A stretch of DNA of 64,000 nucleotides from Parvularcula sp038749595 (GTDB lineage: Bacteria; Pseudomonadota; Alphaproteobacteria; Caulobacterales; Parvularculaceae). This document shows positions 53,614 to 63,515 of the stretch, piece by piece. Location of the stretch: the NCBI GenBank assembly GCA_038749595.1, contig JBCDHW010000002.1, positions 186,001-250,000 of the forward strand, in the 5' to 3' direction. The first letter of the stretch is position 1; the number at the start of each line of letters is the position of its first letter. The notes beneath the pieces were generated by a model that made no database searches, had not been told where the DNA came from, and saw only the letters and a list, made by a program, of their open reading frames with translations. Position numbers and translations under genes: made by a program.

Positions 53614-55575
53614 ATGATCCAATGGCTTCGCCAAGCCGCATCTGCGACAGACAGTGCGGTACCGACAAGAACCCTCCGTACACTGGCGTATTATGTTCTT
53701 CTGCCCATCGCGTTGTTTTGGGTTTCCCTCGCTCTCAGCGAACGGCTCGCCCAGCCAAACCTGTCGGACGCACCCACTCAGGTCGACCTCTACTTACCCG
53801 AAGGGCGCCTCGATTACCGTTGGACACCAAGCCCAGACGAGGAAGCGATCAAGGTTGGGCTCAGCAAAGACGGAAGTTTCTACACGTACTTTGACAGCGA
53901 GAAGCATCAGGGCGGTTATTTCGTTCTCGACTTCGAGCTTCAAGAGATCCCCCGCCAGCTCACATTATTCCTCGGCTCCGAGAGGCAGATTATCGGCGTC
54001 AAGCTGAACAACGAACTCCTCTATTCGTATGCGGCCGATCGGTCGTTCTCTCCGCGCGGCGGCTTTGAGCCAGCCATTTATGTCCTGCCGCGTGGGCTCC
54101 TGAAGGAAGGCAAGAACCAGATCATTATCGGCCAAGGCGGCGTGTACTGGAAAAAGCTGCCGCGCTTCTCGATCGCCCCCGGCGGAGACGTGATCCGCGC
54201 GTACGAGTGGGGGCAGGCACTCTCCGTACACCTTGTTGGCGCGGGAATTGCGCTCCTGTTGGTCGTTTCAGCAATCTATGCCGTGATCAATTGGCCTCGG
54301 CAAGAACGCCGGATCGCCGGGTCATTCATCGGCCTCATGATAACCTGGGCGGCCTATAATATGTATGCGTCCTACCTTCCTTTCCACATTGAAAATCCTT
54401 GGCGGGAAATCATTGGCTATTGCCTCCTTTTCGCCCTTGTCACAGCCTTCGCCTGCGTTGCCGCTGTGTGGGCCAACATTGCAACGCGGTTTCAGGGCGC
54501 TCTCCTGCTCGCTGGGATCACCGTCATCGTCGGCATCGCCGCGCTGGGTTTCGTCGTACCTGACGGCGAGGCGCTGGGCGTCATCGCAGGTCCGACCGAG
54601 TCGGTAGCGAAGCTCGTCATTGCACCAATTATTTTCTTCGCAATAGCGTTTAAAACCCACAATCGGCCGGGCCCAGGCCCCATCGCCCGCGGCGCCGTGC
54701 TCGTGTGTTTATGCGCCATCATAATGGAGGGGTTGGACGGAACATTCCTACCGCACGTACCGTTTCTCTCAGACACACCGATCATCCATCCGATCATCCC
54801 CCGCTTCGCCGGTGTTCTTGCGCTCGGCCTCGTTGCCTCGGTCGCCGCTGAAGCCACCCGTGCACGGACGATCATCAGTCACCATGCTGATATTCTTCAA
54901 AAACGCCTAACAGAGCGCGAGCGTGAGCTGCGCCAAGCACTTGATCGCGAAAGCGAAACCTTGGTCCGGGAAACAATGATCGCCGAACGTGAGCGGATCA
55001 TGCGGGATATGCATGACGGCCTGGGTGGTAGGCTGACGATCTTAGCGGCCCAGGCCGATAGCGGAAAGTCATCGCAAGAACGCCTGGCTGGTGGCCTTCG
55101 TGACGCGCTGCACGAGCTCCGCCTAATCGTCGATAGCCTCGACACAGCGGGTGACGCTCTGGCCACCGCGCTCGGTGCCTTCCGCTCACGGATCGAAACG
55201 AGCCTGACGCAATCTGGGATCTCGCTTGACTGGCAGATCGACCCGATCGTGAAAGATGTCCGCCTACCACCGAACCATGTGCTGCATGTCTTCCGGATCC
55301 TCCAGGAAGCCGTCTCTAACGCCATCCATCATGGCAACCCTGACACGATCGGTATCCGTCTTATTCCGTCAACAGACGGTCGCGTGAGCATTGAGATCGA
55401 CGACAACGGATCCGGGATCAACCACGAAGCCCCGGTCGGCCGTGGCCTCCGGAACATGCAACGTCGCGCGAAGGAAATCGGCGCGGCGTTACAAATCGAT
55501 CAAAATCCGAGGGGTTCAGGAGTCTTGGTCACCCTCAGCCTCGAAACGCAGGACACGGAGGAAGCGGTCGCTTAA
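53614..55575 (+). CDS. Membrane sensor histidine kinase (HisKA_3/7TMR-DISM-like)
   Basis: This 653-residue kinase has an N-terminal helix, a periplasmic beta-rich sensor of about 150 residues (STHRxx-like FVLDFELQEIPRQLTLFLGS), then about seven membrane helices (about 205-425), resembling 7TMR-DISM sensors. A coiled-coil leads to the dimerisation motif ERIMRDMHDGLGGRL with phosphorylated His467, followed by an ATPase domain with N box (LQEAVSNAIHHG) and G boxes (DDNGSGI, GRGLRNM). The HisKA_3 type pairs with NarL-type regulators such as the divergent one at 52535. Confidence 0.92.
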   Translation: MIQWLRQAASATDSAVPTRTLRTLAYYVLLPIALFWVSLALSERLAQPNLSDAPTQVDLYLPEGRLDYRWTPSPDEEAIKVGLSKDGSFYTYFDSEKHQGGYFVLDFELQEIPRQLTLFLGSERQIIGVKLNNELLYSYAADRSFSPRGGFEPAIYVLPRGLLKEGKNQIIIGQGGVYWKKLPRFSIAPGGDVIRAYEWGQALSVHLVGAGIALLLVVSAIYAVINWPRQERRIAGSFIGLMITWAAYNMYASYLPFHIENPWREIIGYCLLFALVTAFACVAAVWANIATRFQGALLLAGITVIVGIAALGFVVPDGEALGVIAGPTESVAKLVIAPIIFFAIAFKTHNRPGPGPIARGAVLVCLCAIIMEGLDGTFLPHVPFLSDTPIIHPIIPRFAGVLALGLVASVAAEATRARTIISHHADILQKRLTERERELRQALDRESETLVRETMIAERERIMRDMHDGLGGRLTILAAQADSGKSSQERLAGGLRDALHELRLIVDSLDTAGDALATALGAFRSRIETSLTQSGISLDWQIDPIVKDVRLPPNHVLHVFRILQEAVSNAIHHGNPDTIGIRLIPSTDGRVSIEIDDNGSGINHEAPVGRGLRNMQRRAKEIGAALQIDQNPRGSGVLVTLSLETQDTEEAVA

Positions 55576-55792
55576 CCCCCCTATCACTGCAATGAAATTT
55601 GCGGCAAAAGGAGCAGGCAAAACCAACCATTCTGCTCAAAACATTGATGTTTTTGATAACTCTTTCAGTATAGCGAACACTTTGTGCTACATGCTGCGCG
55701 CTGTTTCGGACGGACCGGGCACAAAGGCGACCCGCGAGGTCTGGGGGATACCGCGCAGGTCGCCATCGAACATAAGTACCGTGTACGGCGGA

Positions 55793-56455
55793 TCAAGCAC
55801 GCACCCTTCTGAACCGGCGCGCAGCGAGCAAACCGCCGCCCATCAATAGTGCTGCCGGAGGCACGGGAACCGCAGAACTCACCGGCGTGTCGTCACCAAA
55901 CACCACCTCCCCAAGAGCACAAAGACCCGTGGGACAGTTGCTCATCGAAAGCAGAACGTAGCGCACCAACGCCGGTTGAGAGAGCGTGACAACATCAGCC
56001 GTAACCGGGCCGGTTGACGGGCTCAAATACGACGGGCCCGTCGCCAAGCTATTGAAGACTTGCGGATTTGCGTCCGTTGCGCCGGAAATGTCGAACGCAT
56101 TCGTTGTGCCAAGCTGTCCTTCAAAAAAGCCAATTCTTGTGAGCGAAACATCCGTACCAAAATCGAAAAGAACGGTCGGTGACGTATCCGCTACAGTCGA
56201 TACCCAGCCAGCCCCGTTGTGGGTCACCCCGGAATTGACAAACGCATCAAAGCTGTCGCCGACGGAGTAACCCGAAGAGAGGCTGCTCTGGTCGATCAAT
56301 GATCCGTCCTCAAACGTTGTCATGAAGAAGCCACTGACAAACTCGGACGAGGCCGTCACATCAACGGGAACGATCAATTGAGATGCGCTCGCTGACCCTG
56401 CGGCGAGTACGGTCAAAACTGTCGCTGTACACAGCGAACGGAGGTTGCTGATCAT
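55793..56455 (-). CDS. VPLPA/PEP-CTERM sorted secreted protein 2
   Basis: This 220-residue exported protein has a signal peptide (CTATVLTVLAAGSASA) and a discoidin-like beta-sandwich region (VTASSEF, LFDFGTDVSLTRIGFFEG). The C-terminus is VPVPPAALLMGGGLLAARRF followed by RRVRA, a VPLPA/PEP-CTERM sorting signal. It is probably a surface or matrix protein. It converges with the histidine kinase gene, 217 bases away. Confidence 0.88.
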   Translation of the reverse strand: MISNLRSLCTATVLTVLAAGSASASQLIVPVDVTASSEFVSGFFMTTFEDGSLIDQSSLSSGYSVGDSFDAFVNSGVTHNGAGWVSTVADTSPTVLFDFGTDVSLTRIGFFEGQLGTTNAFDISGATDANPQVFNSLATGPSYLSPSTGPVTADVVTLSQPALVRYVLLSMSNCPTGLCALGEVVFGDDTPVSSAVPVPPAALLMGGGLLAARRFRRVRA

Positions 56456-56900
56456 GAGGAATGCCCTTCGAAACTCTCAACCCGGTGCGGATTGCCTGGT
56501 TGTGATATTATCGCGAATTAGAGTCTCGTGTTACCCGCCGAGATTAGGGGGTCGACGTCAGGCGAAGAGGGAACAGCGATGTATTCTGGGAGCGAACGCG
56601 TAATTATTTATCGTCGAAGCGCCGCTCGAAATGCACTTTCTCCGTTATAGGCAACAAGTTCGAGAGCCGCTACCGTCTGATCACCCGTCTAAAGTGCGAC
56701 CATGTCTCGACACCGAAGTGCAGACCGCCGGTTCCTCCAATATTTCGATATCGTGTTCAGTGGGATTGCTCTTACATCGAGAAGAGCAGCCGAAGGAGGT
56801 CGTCGATAAAATCCATCCCTCCGCTGCAAATGGCTTCAGCATTAATAGCTTTTGTGACGTTCAGTACACATCTGATGTGTCGAAACGCGGAACTATATAC
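56456..56900. other. Intergenic region between CTERM genes 2 and 3
   Basis: About 445 bases without a convincing gene. ATTAGGGGGT occurs at 56543-56552, upstream of CTERM gene 2. The rest is AT-richer than the neighbours, and no terminator was identified with confidence. Confidence 0.45.
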
Positions 56901-57578
56901 CTACTCGCCGTTCCGTGTACGTTTTATCAGACCCACTCCTGCTAAAGCAAAGAGACCCATTGCCGGAGGGAGCGGGACTTCTGCGCCGGTAAGCGTGGAG
57001 AACGTTTGCCCGACATTCGCCGCGCCGGGCGTCGCGCCCATGCCATTGGAGGGCTCGTCAAACAGCGCCCAGACAAAATCGGATGTACTGCCGCCCGTAC
57101 CCGTTAGTCCGAGCGACGAATCGATTGGCGTCGACGAATCTTCCGCGACGCCAATGTCGAGCAACACAACGCCATCGGCCACGCCTCCGACCGCGGTGAA
57201 CGACCCTTCGTAGGCCAGGCTGTCGACCACAACACCGTTGGCATCTGCGAGAACTAACCCGTCGGGTTGCCCGTTTTGGATGCCGTTCACTGGTAACGCG
57301 ACAACAGAAAATCCGTACCCGTCAGACTGGTCCGAAAGAACACCCGACAGCTGTTCGGTTCGATACTCCGTACCGTTCGATCCGTTATAGAACGTCACCG
57401 TCCACCCGGTCAGATCGAGCCCGGCCGAGCCTGCAATTTCCACAAACTCATTCACGTCTCCCATCGCGTTATCATAATGAAATTCATTGATAAACGCGAT
57501 CGGTGCTGCCATTGCGACTGACTCAATGATCATCACGTGAGCGATTGCCGCGCCTGCGGCGTAAAAGTGTTTTTTCAT
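56901..57578 (-). CDS. VPLPA/PEP-CTERM protein 3 with lamin-tail-like domain
   Basis: This 225-residue protein has a signal peptide (MKKHFYAAGAAIAHVMIIES...AMA), a lamin-tail-like beta-sandwich (FINEFHYDNAMGDVNEFVEI, DLTGWTVTFYNG, DGLVLADANGVVVDSLAYEG) and the sorting signal VPLPPAMGLFALAGVGLI followed by KRTRNGE. The frame opens at 57635, but the ATG at 57578 gives the signal peptide. Lamin-tail domains are common in secreted nucleases and surface proteins; no nuclease motif is seen here. Confidence 0.87.
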   Translation of the reverse strand: MKKHFYAAGAAIAHVMIIESVAMAAPIAFINEFHYDNAMGDVNEFVEIAGSAGLDLTGWTVTFYNGSNGTEYRTEQLSGVLSDQSDGYGFSVVALPVNGIQNGQPDGLVLADANGVVVDSLAYEGSFTAVGGVADGVVLLDIGVAEDSSTPIDSSLGLTGTGGSTSDFVWALFDEPSNGMGATPGAANVGQTFSTLTGAEVPLPPAMGLFALAGVGLIKRTRNGE

Positions 57579-57986
57579 CTTCCCAACCCAAATGTTCTGC
57601 ATCGAGATCATCCCTCGGTGCCCAGGCTTTTGCATTTCCCAAGAGTTTGGGGGTCGGGCCTGCCGGCGTCTCCTACGGCGGCGGCGCTCTGCGTTGCAGG
57701 TTGGCCTATGTTTCCCGAACCGACTGGCGGTTGCTTAGCAACTTCGAAGAAGACGATTTGATCGGACGACCCCGACCGTCCTCCGAATGACCGCACCGAG
57801 CGCCTAGCAAACGGCAGTCTCAGCATCGAGCGAAGGGTGTCCGGCAACAACCGCAAAGACTTTATAGTGCATACGGATGGTTCGATGAATGCATGATCGC
57901 GTTCACCGCAGTGTACATCTTTGGAGAAACGCAAGCCCCTCAGTACACGATTGAAGACTGCCTATCGGCCAAGTCATCAGTGTGCA
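57579..57986. other. Intergenic region before the RND operon end
   Basis: About 400 bases with no supported gene. A G-rich motif TTTGGGGGTCG lies at about 57646-57656, upstream of CTERM gene 3. Short open frames here lack ribosome-binding sites and family features. Confidence 0.45.
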
Positions 57987-60900
57987 TCACTCCGCCGGGC
58001 TTGGCTGCATCTGCGCTTCCAGCCTTCTGGCTACGTCGCCAGGTGCAGAGGTACGCCGTGCAAAGAGGTTATAGGCGATCGGGATCAAGATCAGCGTCAC
58101 GATGACTGCCGCGACAACGCCGAAACCAATAACAATCCCAATGGCCTGACGGGTCTCGGCCCCGGCACCGGAAGACAGAAGAAGCGGAAGCGTCCCCGCG
58201 GCTGTGGTCAACCCCGTCATCAAAATCGGACGTAAGCGCGCGAGAGAGGCTTCGCGCAGAGCGGCGTCGAAGTCTTGACCTTCGTCGCGGAGCTGATTGG
58301 CGAATTCCACGATCAGAATGCCGTTCTTGGCAGCTAATCCCACGAGCATAATCAGACCGATTTGGGTGTAGATGTTGAGGGTCTCGCCCGTCACCCACAG
58401 TCCAAGCAATCCGCCGCCAAGTGTCGCCGGAACGCACAGCATAATGATGAACGGATGGACCCAGCTTTCAAACTGCGCAGCAAGAACGAGGAAAACGATC
58501 AATACACCGATCAAAAACACAAAAGCGATCGAGCTTCCTGACGTTTGGTAGTCGAGCGACGCGCCCTTGAAATCGACGGTCGCTTCATCGGGGAGAACTT
58601 CGCTCGCGAGAGCCTGCATATCCGCTAGCACCGTGCCTAGTCGCGCGCCGGGAGCGAGCCCTCCTTGGATCGTGATCGCGCGAACGCGATTATAACGATT
58701 GAGGCTTGCGCTGTCGGCGATCTCGCTGATCGTGACCACGCTGGAAAGCGGAATGAGCGCACCGGTTCGATCGGATCGCACGTAAATGTTGTCGATGTCG
58801 TTGGGCGAAGATTGTTCATTACGCAGACCTTCGATGATCACGTCATATTCTTCGCCTCGGTCGAGGAACGTCGTGACCCGCCGCGAGCCCAGCATCGACT
58901 GGAGTGTGCTCCCAATCTCATCGACAGTAACGCCGAGGTCGGCTGCGTTGTCATAATTGATCTCTACACGGAACTGCGGCTGCGTTTCCTTATAGTCCCA
59001 GTCGATCTCAACAAGCCCCAAATCACGCTCTTCAAGGGCGGAGACAAAGGTATCACGCCACTCGGTGAGCTGTTCATAATCCGGCCCGCCGATGACGAAT
59101 TGCACCGGGTTGCCCGTGCCGCCGCCAAGACCCTGACGCATCCGTGCGAAGGCACGCACGCCGGGCAAGTCCGAAAGGCTCTTGTTGATCTCCGCCATGA
59201 TTTCCGTCGCAGGCCGCCGCTCGCTCCAGTCGGCAAGCACAGAAATGACGAATGCCTGATTGAACGCGGAGCTGCCGAAACCCGGCGCACGGATCAACAA
59301 GCGGTTGATTTCGCCAGACTCCGTATAAGGAAGAAGGCGCCGCTCAATCTCATCGACATAGCGTTCCATAAAGGCATAGGACGCACCTTCCGGGCCCTGA
59401 ACAAAGACGAAGAATGCGCCGCGATCTTCCTGAGGCACGTACTCTTCTTCAACAGCGCCAAAGAGCCCCCAAGTCCCGGCAACACTGGCGACGAGCGCAA
59501 CCAACAGGATCACGGGCTGCCGGATCGTCTTGTCGAGCAGCCAACCATAGCCGCGGCGAAGGCGCGCAAACGTCCAGTCGACAAAGCGGGGAATAACCAT
59601 CAGCACGCCGCTGCCTTTGTCGATCCTCAACAACTTGGACGCGAGCATCGGCGAGAGGGTGAGCGCAACGATGCTCGAGAACGCCACCGCTGCCGCCATG
59701 GTCACCGCAAACTCCGTGAACAGACGACCCACATCGCCTTCAAGGAAAGTGATCGGCACAAACACGGCGATCAGGACGAGGGTCGTCGCCACCACCGCGA
59801 AACCAACCTGACGGGCACCGCGGAATGCTGCGACGAGCCCAGTCTCGCCGTAATCGTCCATCCGTCGACGGATATTCTCCAACACAACGATCGCATCGTC
59901 GACGACGAGCCCAATCGCAAGCACCAACGCGAGCAAGGTCAACAGATTGACGGACAGCCCAAGGGCATAAAGCACTGTGAACGTGGCCGTAATCGAGATC
60001 GGAACGGTAATGGCAGGGATCAACGTCGAGCGCACATCGCCCAGGAACAGGAAGATCACCAGCGTCACCAGGATCACCGCGATAACGAGGGTCGTGTAGA
60101 CTTCCCGGATCGACGCCTCAATGAAAACAGAGCTGTCGAAACTCTGATAAATCCGTACACCCTCAGGTAGCGACTCGTTGAGGCGCACGCCGAGCTCGCG
60201 CGCCTCGCGCGCCACATCCACGGTGTTGGCCGTCGATTGCTTGACGATGCCAAGGCCGACCATCGGGATGCCGTTGCCGCGGAAGAGGTTGCGGTCTTCA
60301 ACAGTGCCAAGCTGAACCCGAGCGACGTCCTCGAGCCGGACGAGATACCCATCCTCACCCTCGGCCAGAACGAGATCATCAAAGTCCGCAGTCGTCATGA
60401 ACGGCCGGTCGATACGAACCGTGTAGATACGACGCGACGATTCAATCGACCCCGCGGGCGCTTCGATGTTCTCCCTACGGAGCGCATCCTCCACATCGGA
60501 AACAGTGAGGTCGCGCGCGGCAAGGGCTTGCCGATCAATCCAGATCCGCATCGCGTAGTCTCGCGCGCCGCCGACAACCACGCGGGCGACGCCGTCGACT
60601 GCCGAAAATCGGTCGACGAGATAGCGGTTGGCATAGTCCGAAAGCTCCGGCGTCGTCATCGTCTCCGACGCGAGGTTCAGCCACATGATCACGTCGTCGT
60701 TGGAGTCGGCTTTCTCAATTTCAGGGGGATCGGCCTCGGGCGGCAATTGATCGAGTACAGAGGAAACCCGGTCGCGCACATCGTTTGCGGCGGAGTCGAT
60801 GTCCCGGTTGATGTCGAACTCGATCGAGGTTTGCGAGCGTCCGTCGGTGGCGCTCGAGTCGATAAACCGGATCCCCTCCACCCCCGCGATGCGATCCTCG

Positions 60901-61100
60901 ATGATCTGTGTAATGCGCGTTTCCACCACCGATGCGGAGGCTCCGGGATAGCGCACATCGACCGTGACGATCGGAGCGTCGATATCAGGATATTCCCGCA
61001 GCGGAAGGCGGTCGAAGGACACCATGCCGAACACGATCAACAGCAGCGAGAAAACCGAGGCCAGGACCGGCCGCTTAACGGACAGGTCGGAAACAATCAT
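57987..61100 (-). CDS. RND efflux transporter permease (AcrB/MdtB-like)
   Basis: This 1037-residue inner-membrane pump has two halves of six helices each and large periplasmic loops. The proton-relay Asp pair is in LAIGLVVDDAIVVLENIRRR (helix 4). The N-terminus MIVSDLSVKRPVLASVFSLL is family-typical. Such pumps work with a periplasmic adaptor, encoded 4 bases upstream, and an outer-membrane channel not found in the window. The hydrophobe/amphiphile efflux group fits best; the substrate is unknown. Confidence 0.94.
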   Translation of the reverse strand: MIVSDLSVKRPVLASVFSLLLIVFGMVSFDRLPLREYPDIDAPIVTVDVRYPGASASVVETRITQIIEDRIAGVEGIRFIDSSATDGRSQTSIEFDINRDIDSAANDVRDRVSSVLDQLPPEADPPEIEKADSNDDVIMWLNLASETMTTPELSDYANRYLVDRFSAVDGVARVVVGGARDYAMRIWIDRQALAARDLTVSDVEDALRRENIEAPAGSIESSRRIYTVRIDRPFMTTADFDDLVLAEGEDGYLVRLEDVARVQLGTVEDRNLFRGNGIPMVGLGIVKQSTANTVDVAREARELGVRLNESLPEGVRIYQSFDSSVFIEASIREVYTTLVIAVILVTLVIFLFLGDVRSTLIPAITVPISITATFTVLYALGLSVNLLTLLALVLAIGLVVDDAIVVLENIRRRMDDYGETGLVAAFRGARQVGFAVVATTLVLIAVFVPITFLEGDVGRLFTEFAVTMAAAVAFSSIVALTLSPMLASKLLRIDKGSGVLMVIPRFVDWTFARLRRGYGWLLDKTIRQPVILLVALVASVAGTWGLFGAVEEEYVPQEDRGAFFVFVQGPEGASYAFMERYVDEIERRLLPYTESGEINRLLIRAPGFGSSAFNQAFVISVLADWSERRPATEIMAEINKSLSDLPGVRAFARMRQGLGGGTGNPVQFVIGGPDYEQLTEWRDTFVSALEERDLGLVEIDWDYKETQPQFRVEINYDNAADLGVTVDEIGSTLQSMLGSRRVTTFLDRGEEYDVIIEGLRNEQSSPNDIDNIYVRSDRTGALIPLSSVVTISEIADSASLNRYNRVRAITIQGGLAPGARLGTVLADMQALASEVLPDEATVDFKGASLDYQTSGSSIAFVFLIGVLIVFLVLAAQFESWVHPFIIMLCVPATLGGGLLGLWVTGETLNIYTQIGLIMLVGLAAKNGILIVEFANQLRDEGQDFDAALREASLARLRPILMTGLTTAAGTLPLLLSSGAGAETRQAIGIVIGFGVVAAVIVTLILIPIAYNLFARRTSAPGDVARRLEAQMQPSPAE

Positions 61101-61104
61101 GCTG

Positions 61105-62190
61105 CTACCGGCCTTCTGCCGCGCTGTTCGGAGCCTCTGGCGTTGCTGCCCCTTCTGTCAGGGGTGCGCGGAGAATACTGTCGATCACCGACACCGGCTG
61201 ACCATCCCGCACACGGATAATCCCCTCGCTAATCACGCGATCACCCTCGGAAAGACCTGTGAGGATCTCCACCAAACCATTGTAACGTGCACCGATTGTC
61301 ACCTCACGCCGCCGGGCGACATTTTCACCGTCAACGGCGAAGACATAGCTCCGCGGCCCAACAGGCTGAATGGCTTCCTCCGGGATCGCCAGAGCCGTCC
61401 GTTGGTTCGCCTCGACAACGACGCGCATGAACATCCCCGCCTTCAGCTTCAGATCATCGTTCGGCAGCGAGGCACGCACCCGGACGGAGCGAGTCGCCGG
61501 GTCAATGGTATTGTTGATGCTGGTAATGGCTCCGGTGAACGTCTCGCCGGGCAAGCTATCGGTCTCGGCAACGATCTGTGTACCGCTCCGCACCGATGTC
61601 AGGCGCGTCGCGGGCACCGCAAAGTCGAGACGCAAAACGCTATCGTCAATAATCGTCGTCACCACGTCGCCGGGCTGGATATAGGAGCCAACGCTGACCT
61701 CGCGGAACCCAAGGAGCCCATCAAACGGTGCCACGAGAACCCGATCACGAAGCTGCGATTGCACTTGCCGCAATTCTGCGCGCGACGTCTCCACATCCCG
61801 ACGGGCGGCATCTTCATCCGCAAGCGACCCCGCATCAAAGGCGACGAGCCCCGACAGGCGTTCAAGTCGGGCGCTGGCCTCCCGAAGACGCGCTTCGGCG
61901 GCCTCCACCTGCGCCAGCTGCTCCCGCTGAACGAGGGCGATGAGCGTTTTGCCTTGTTCAACCCGTTGGCCGTCTTCGAAATAAACCGCAGTCACCCGAT
62001 CGGCGGCATTCAGCGTCAGCTCCGCCATCTCGTTTGGCTGAAGCGTGCCGAGTGCCTCGATCCGTTGCGAAAAAGGGCGCTTCTCGACGACTTCAACAAT
62101 CACGGAAGGAGCGGGCCGGGGTTGCGCGACGGCAGATGCGAAAACTGCGGCGGAAACGGAGAGGCCAAAAACCAATGAGCGGACAAACAT
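61105..62190 (-). CDS. RND efflux periplasmic adaptor (membrane fusion protein)
   Basis: This 361-residue adaptor has an N-terminal signal peptide (FGLSVSAAVFASAVAQ) and a lipoyl-like domain (TLQPNEMAELTLNAADRV). An alpha-helical hairpin (LAQVEAAEARLREASARLERL) is followed by the second lipoyl half (APFDGLLGFREVSVGSYIQPGD), a beta-barrel and a membrane-proximal domain. It links the RND pump with an outer-membrane channel. The genes are 4 bases apart and form one operon. Confidence 0.93.
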   Translation of the reverse strand: MFVRSLVFGLSVSAAVFASAVAQPRPAPSVIVEVVEKRPFSQRIEALGTLQPNEMAELTLNAADRVTAVYFEDGQRVEQGKTLIALVQREQLAQVEAAEARLREASARLERLSGLVAFDAGSLADEDAARRDVETSRAELRQVQSQLRDRVLVAPFDGLLGFREVSVGSYIQPGDVVTTIIDDSVLRLDFAVPATRLTSVRSGTQIVAETDSLPGETFTGAITSINNTIDPATRSVRVRASLPNDDLKLKAGMFMRVVVEANQRTALAIPEEAIQPVGPRSYVFAVDGENVARRREVTIGARYNGLVEILTGLSEGDRVISEGIIRVRDGQPVSVIDSILRAPLTEGAATPEAPNSAAEGR

Positions 62191-62529
62191 AAAATCTTAC
62201 CTGATCAGACGGCGCGCGAGGGAGGTCAAAGCCCTGCGGTGGCCGAAGCGTTGCGGGAGCGATAGCACCAAACCTCTGGGTTGAAATCACAAACGCCGCA
62301 AAACAGTGTCCATGCCACAGCATGAATGCAATGCCGCAAAGTGTCGGAGCCGACGGCTCGCGATCACAAACGCGTTCCCTCGGTTGGCGCACGGTCATCA
62401 AAGCGGCGGCGTCTTTTTCTAGCGGCGAGGACCGATGGAGCGGAGCGGAACCGAGGCATCAGCAGAGCATGGCTGGCGGCGCCTCAACCAGCCATCGCCT
62501 GCGGTTCCGTGATTTGATAGGCTCCGCGG
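62191..62529. other. Divergent intergenic region, efflux operon / LytTR regulator
   Basis: About 339 bases contain the promoters of both the efflux operon and the LytTR gene. No gene was recognised. The pump may be controlled by the adjacent LytTR protein, but no clear repeat-type LytTR binding pair was identified by eye. Confidence 0.4.
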
Positions 62530-63405
62530 ATGGACAGCTCGCCTCCCCTTCAAACGCCGACCACGCCCCCTCAGCCGTTGAAAGCGCTCTGGACCTCCGC
62601 GCCTGAAAAGGTCGTGGCGGGGCTTTCCGTCATCGTTTTGCTCTTCAGTTACACGACAGTTTTCTGGATCACCGGAGCAGCGAACCCTGCCGCCGCTCTT
62701 GGAAAAGCTCTGGTCAACGTGGTCCCAGCAGCGCTGCTTGGCTGGCTATGCTTCCGGCTCATCCTCGGGTTTGTCGTCAAGAAAACCGCCCGCGTTCAAG
62801 TGCTTATCCACGGCGTGCTGTCGCTTGGGTTCAGTGTCGCTTGGTATCTCGGCATCTTGGTCGTCTATGGGCTTGAGGCCGGATGGATGACCAATGGGCT
62901 TGAGCCGCGGGCGTTTTCCAGCGTCGCTTTCTCCTGGCAAATCTTCCAGGGCGTCACGCTCTACACCGTGGTGGCCGCCTCGTCTTACGCCGTTTTGTTC
63001 TGGCGCCAGACGCAGGACCTTCGGGCAGCGTTGACCGCCGCCGAGCGGAAGGCCGCTTCGAAAGACCAGACTGCGAAACCCCGGACGGACAGGCTGCTCC
63101 TCCGCCGCGACAGGGAAATCGTGCCCGTTGATGCCAAGGATATTGTCCGGATATCCGGCGCAGGCGATCGCAGCGAGGTGTTCACGCGCACCGGGCGCAT
63201 CGAGACATCGAGCACCCTGACCGATCTCGAAGCGGCTCTCCCCGAAGGCTTTTTGCGGGTCCACCGCAGTCATTTGGTATCCCTCGCCGCCGTCCTCCAC
63301 GCAGAGCCCGCAGGGAATGGACGCCTGACCCTTCACCTTCCGGATGGCGACAGCGTCACCGCAAGCCGGGCTGGCGCGAAAGCGTTCCGCGAGGCCGCTC
63401 TTTAA
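62530..63405 (+). CDS. Membrane-anchored LytTR-type transcriptional regulator
   Basis: This 291-residue protein has four predicted membrane helices in residues about 27-165, a short linker, and a C-terminal LytTR DNA-binding domain (RLLLRRDREIVPVDAKDIVRISGAGDR, LEAALPEGFLRVHRSHLVSLAAV). It has no receiver domain, so it probably senses a membrane signal directly. It is divergent from the RND efflux operon, a likely target. The ATG at 62530 lacks a strong ribosome-binding site. Confidence 0.9.
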   Translation: MDSSPPLQTPTTPPQPLKALWTSAPEKVVAGLSVIVLLFSYTTVFWITGAANPAAALGKALVNVVPAALLGWLCFRLILGFVVKKTARVQVLIHGVLSLGFSVAWYLGILVVYGLEAGWMTNGLEPRAFSSVAFSWQIFQGVTLYTVVAASSYAVLFWRQTQDLRAALTAAERKAASKDQTAKPRTDRLLLRRDREIVPVDAKDIVRISGAGDRSEVFTRTGRIETSSTLTDLEAALPEGFLRVHRSHLVSLAAVLHAEPAGNGRLTLHLPDGDSVTASRAGAKAFREAAL

Positions 63406-63515
63406 GCCTCGCCGACTGTGTCGATTGACCGACGGGAATGTCCGTTCACCGACGCAAAAGCAACGAGCGCGTAAGGCCGATAAACAGATGGTCTCGTCAA
63501 AAGGGCTTCAAACTC

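Noticed and set aside
57608..57934. 108-codon minus-strand frame before CTERM gene 3
   Set aside because: Overlaps the start region of the CTERM gene and has no protein-like features.
58665..60170. 501-codon plus-strand open frame antisense to the RND pump
   Set aside because: The pump frame is clearly coding. The antisense product is full of His, Arg and Asp without motifs.
60964..62178. 404-codon plus-strand open frame antisense to the RND adaptor
   Set aside because: Same reasoning: the adaptor on the minus strand has signal peptide, lipoyl halves and hairpin.
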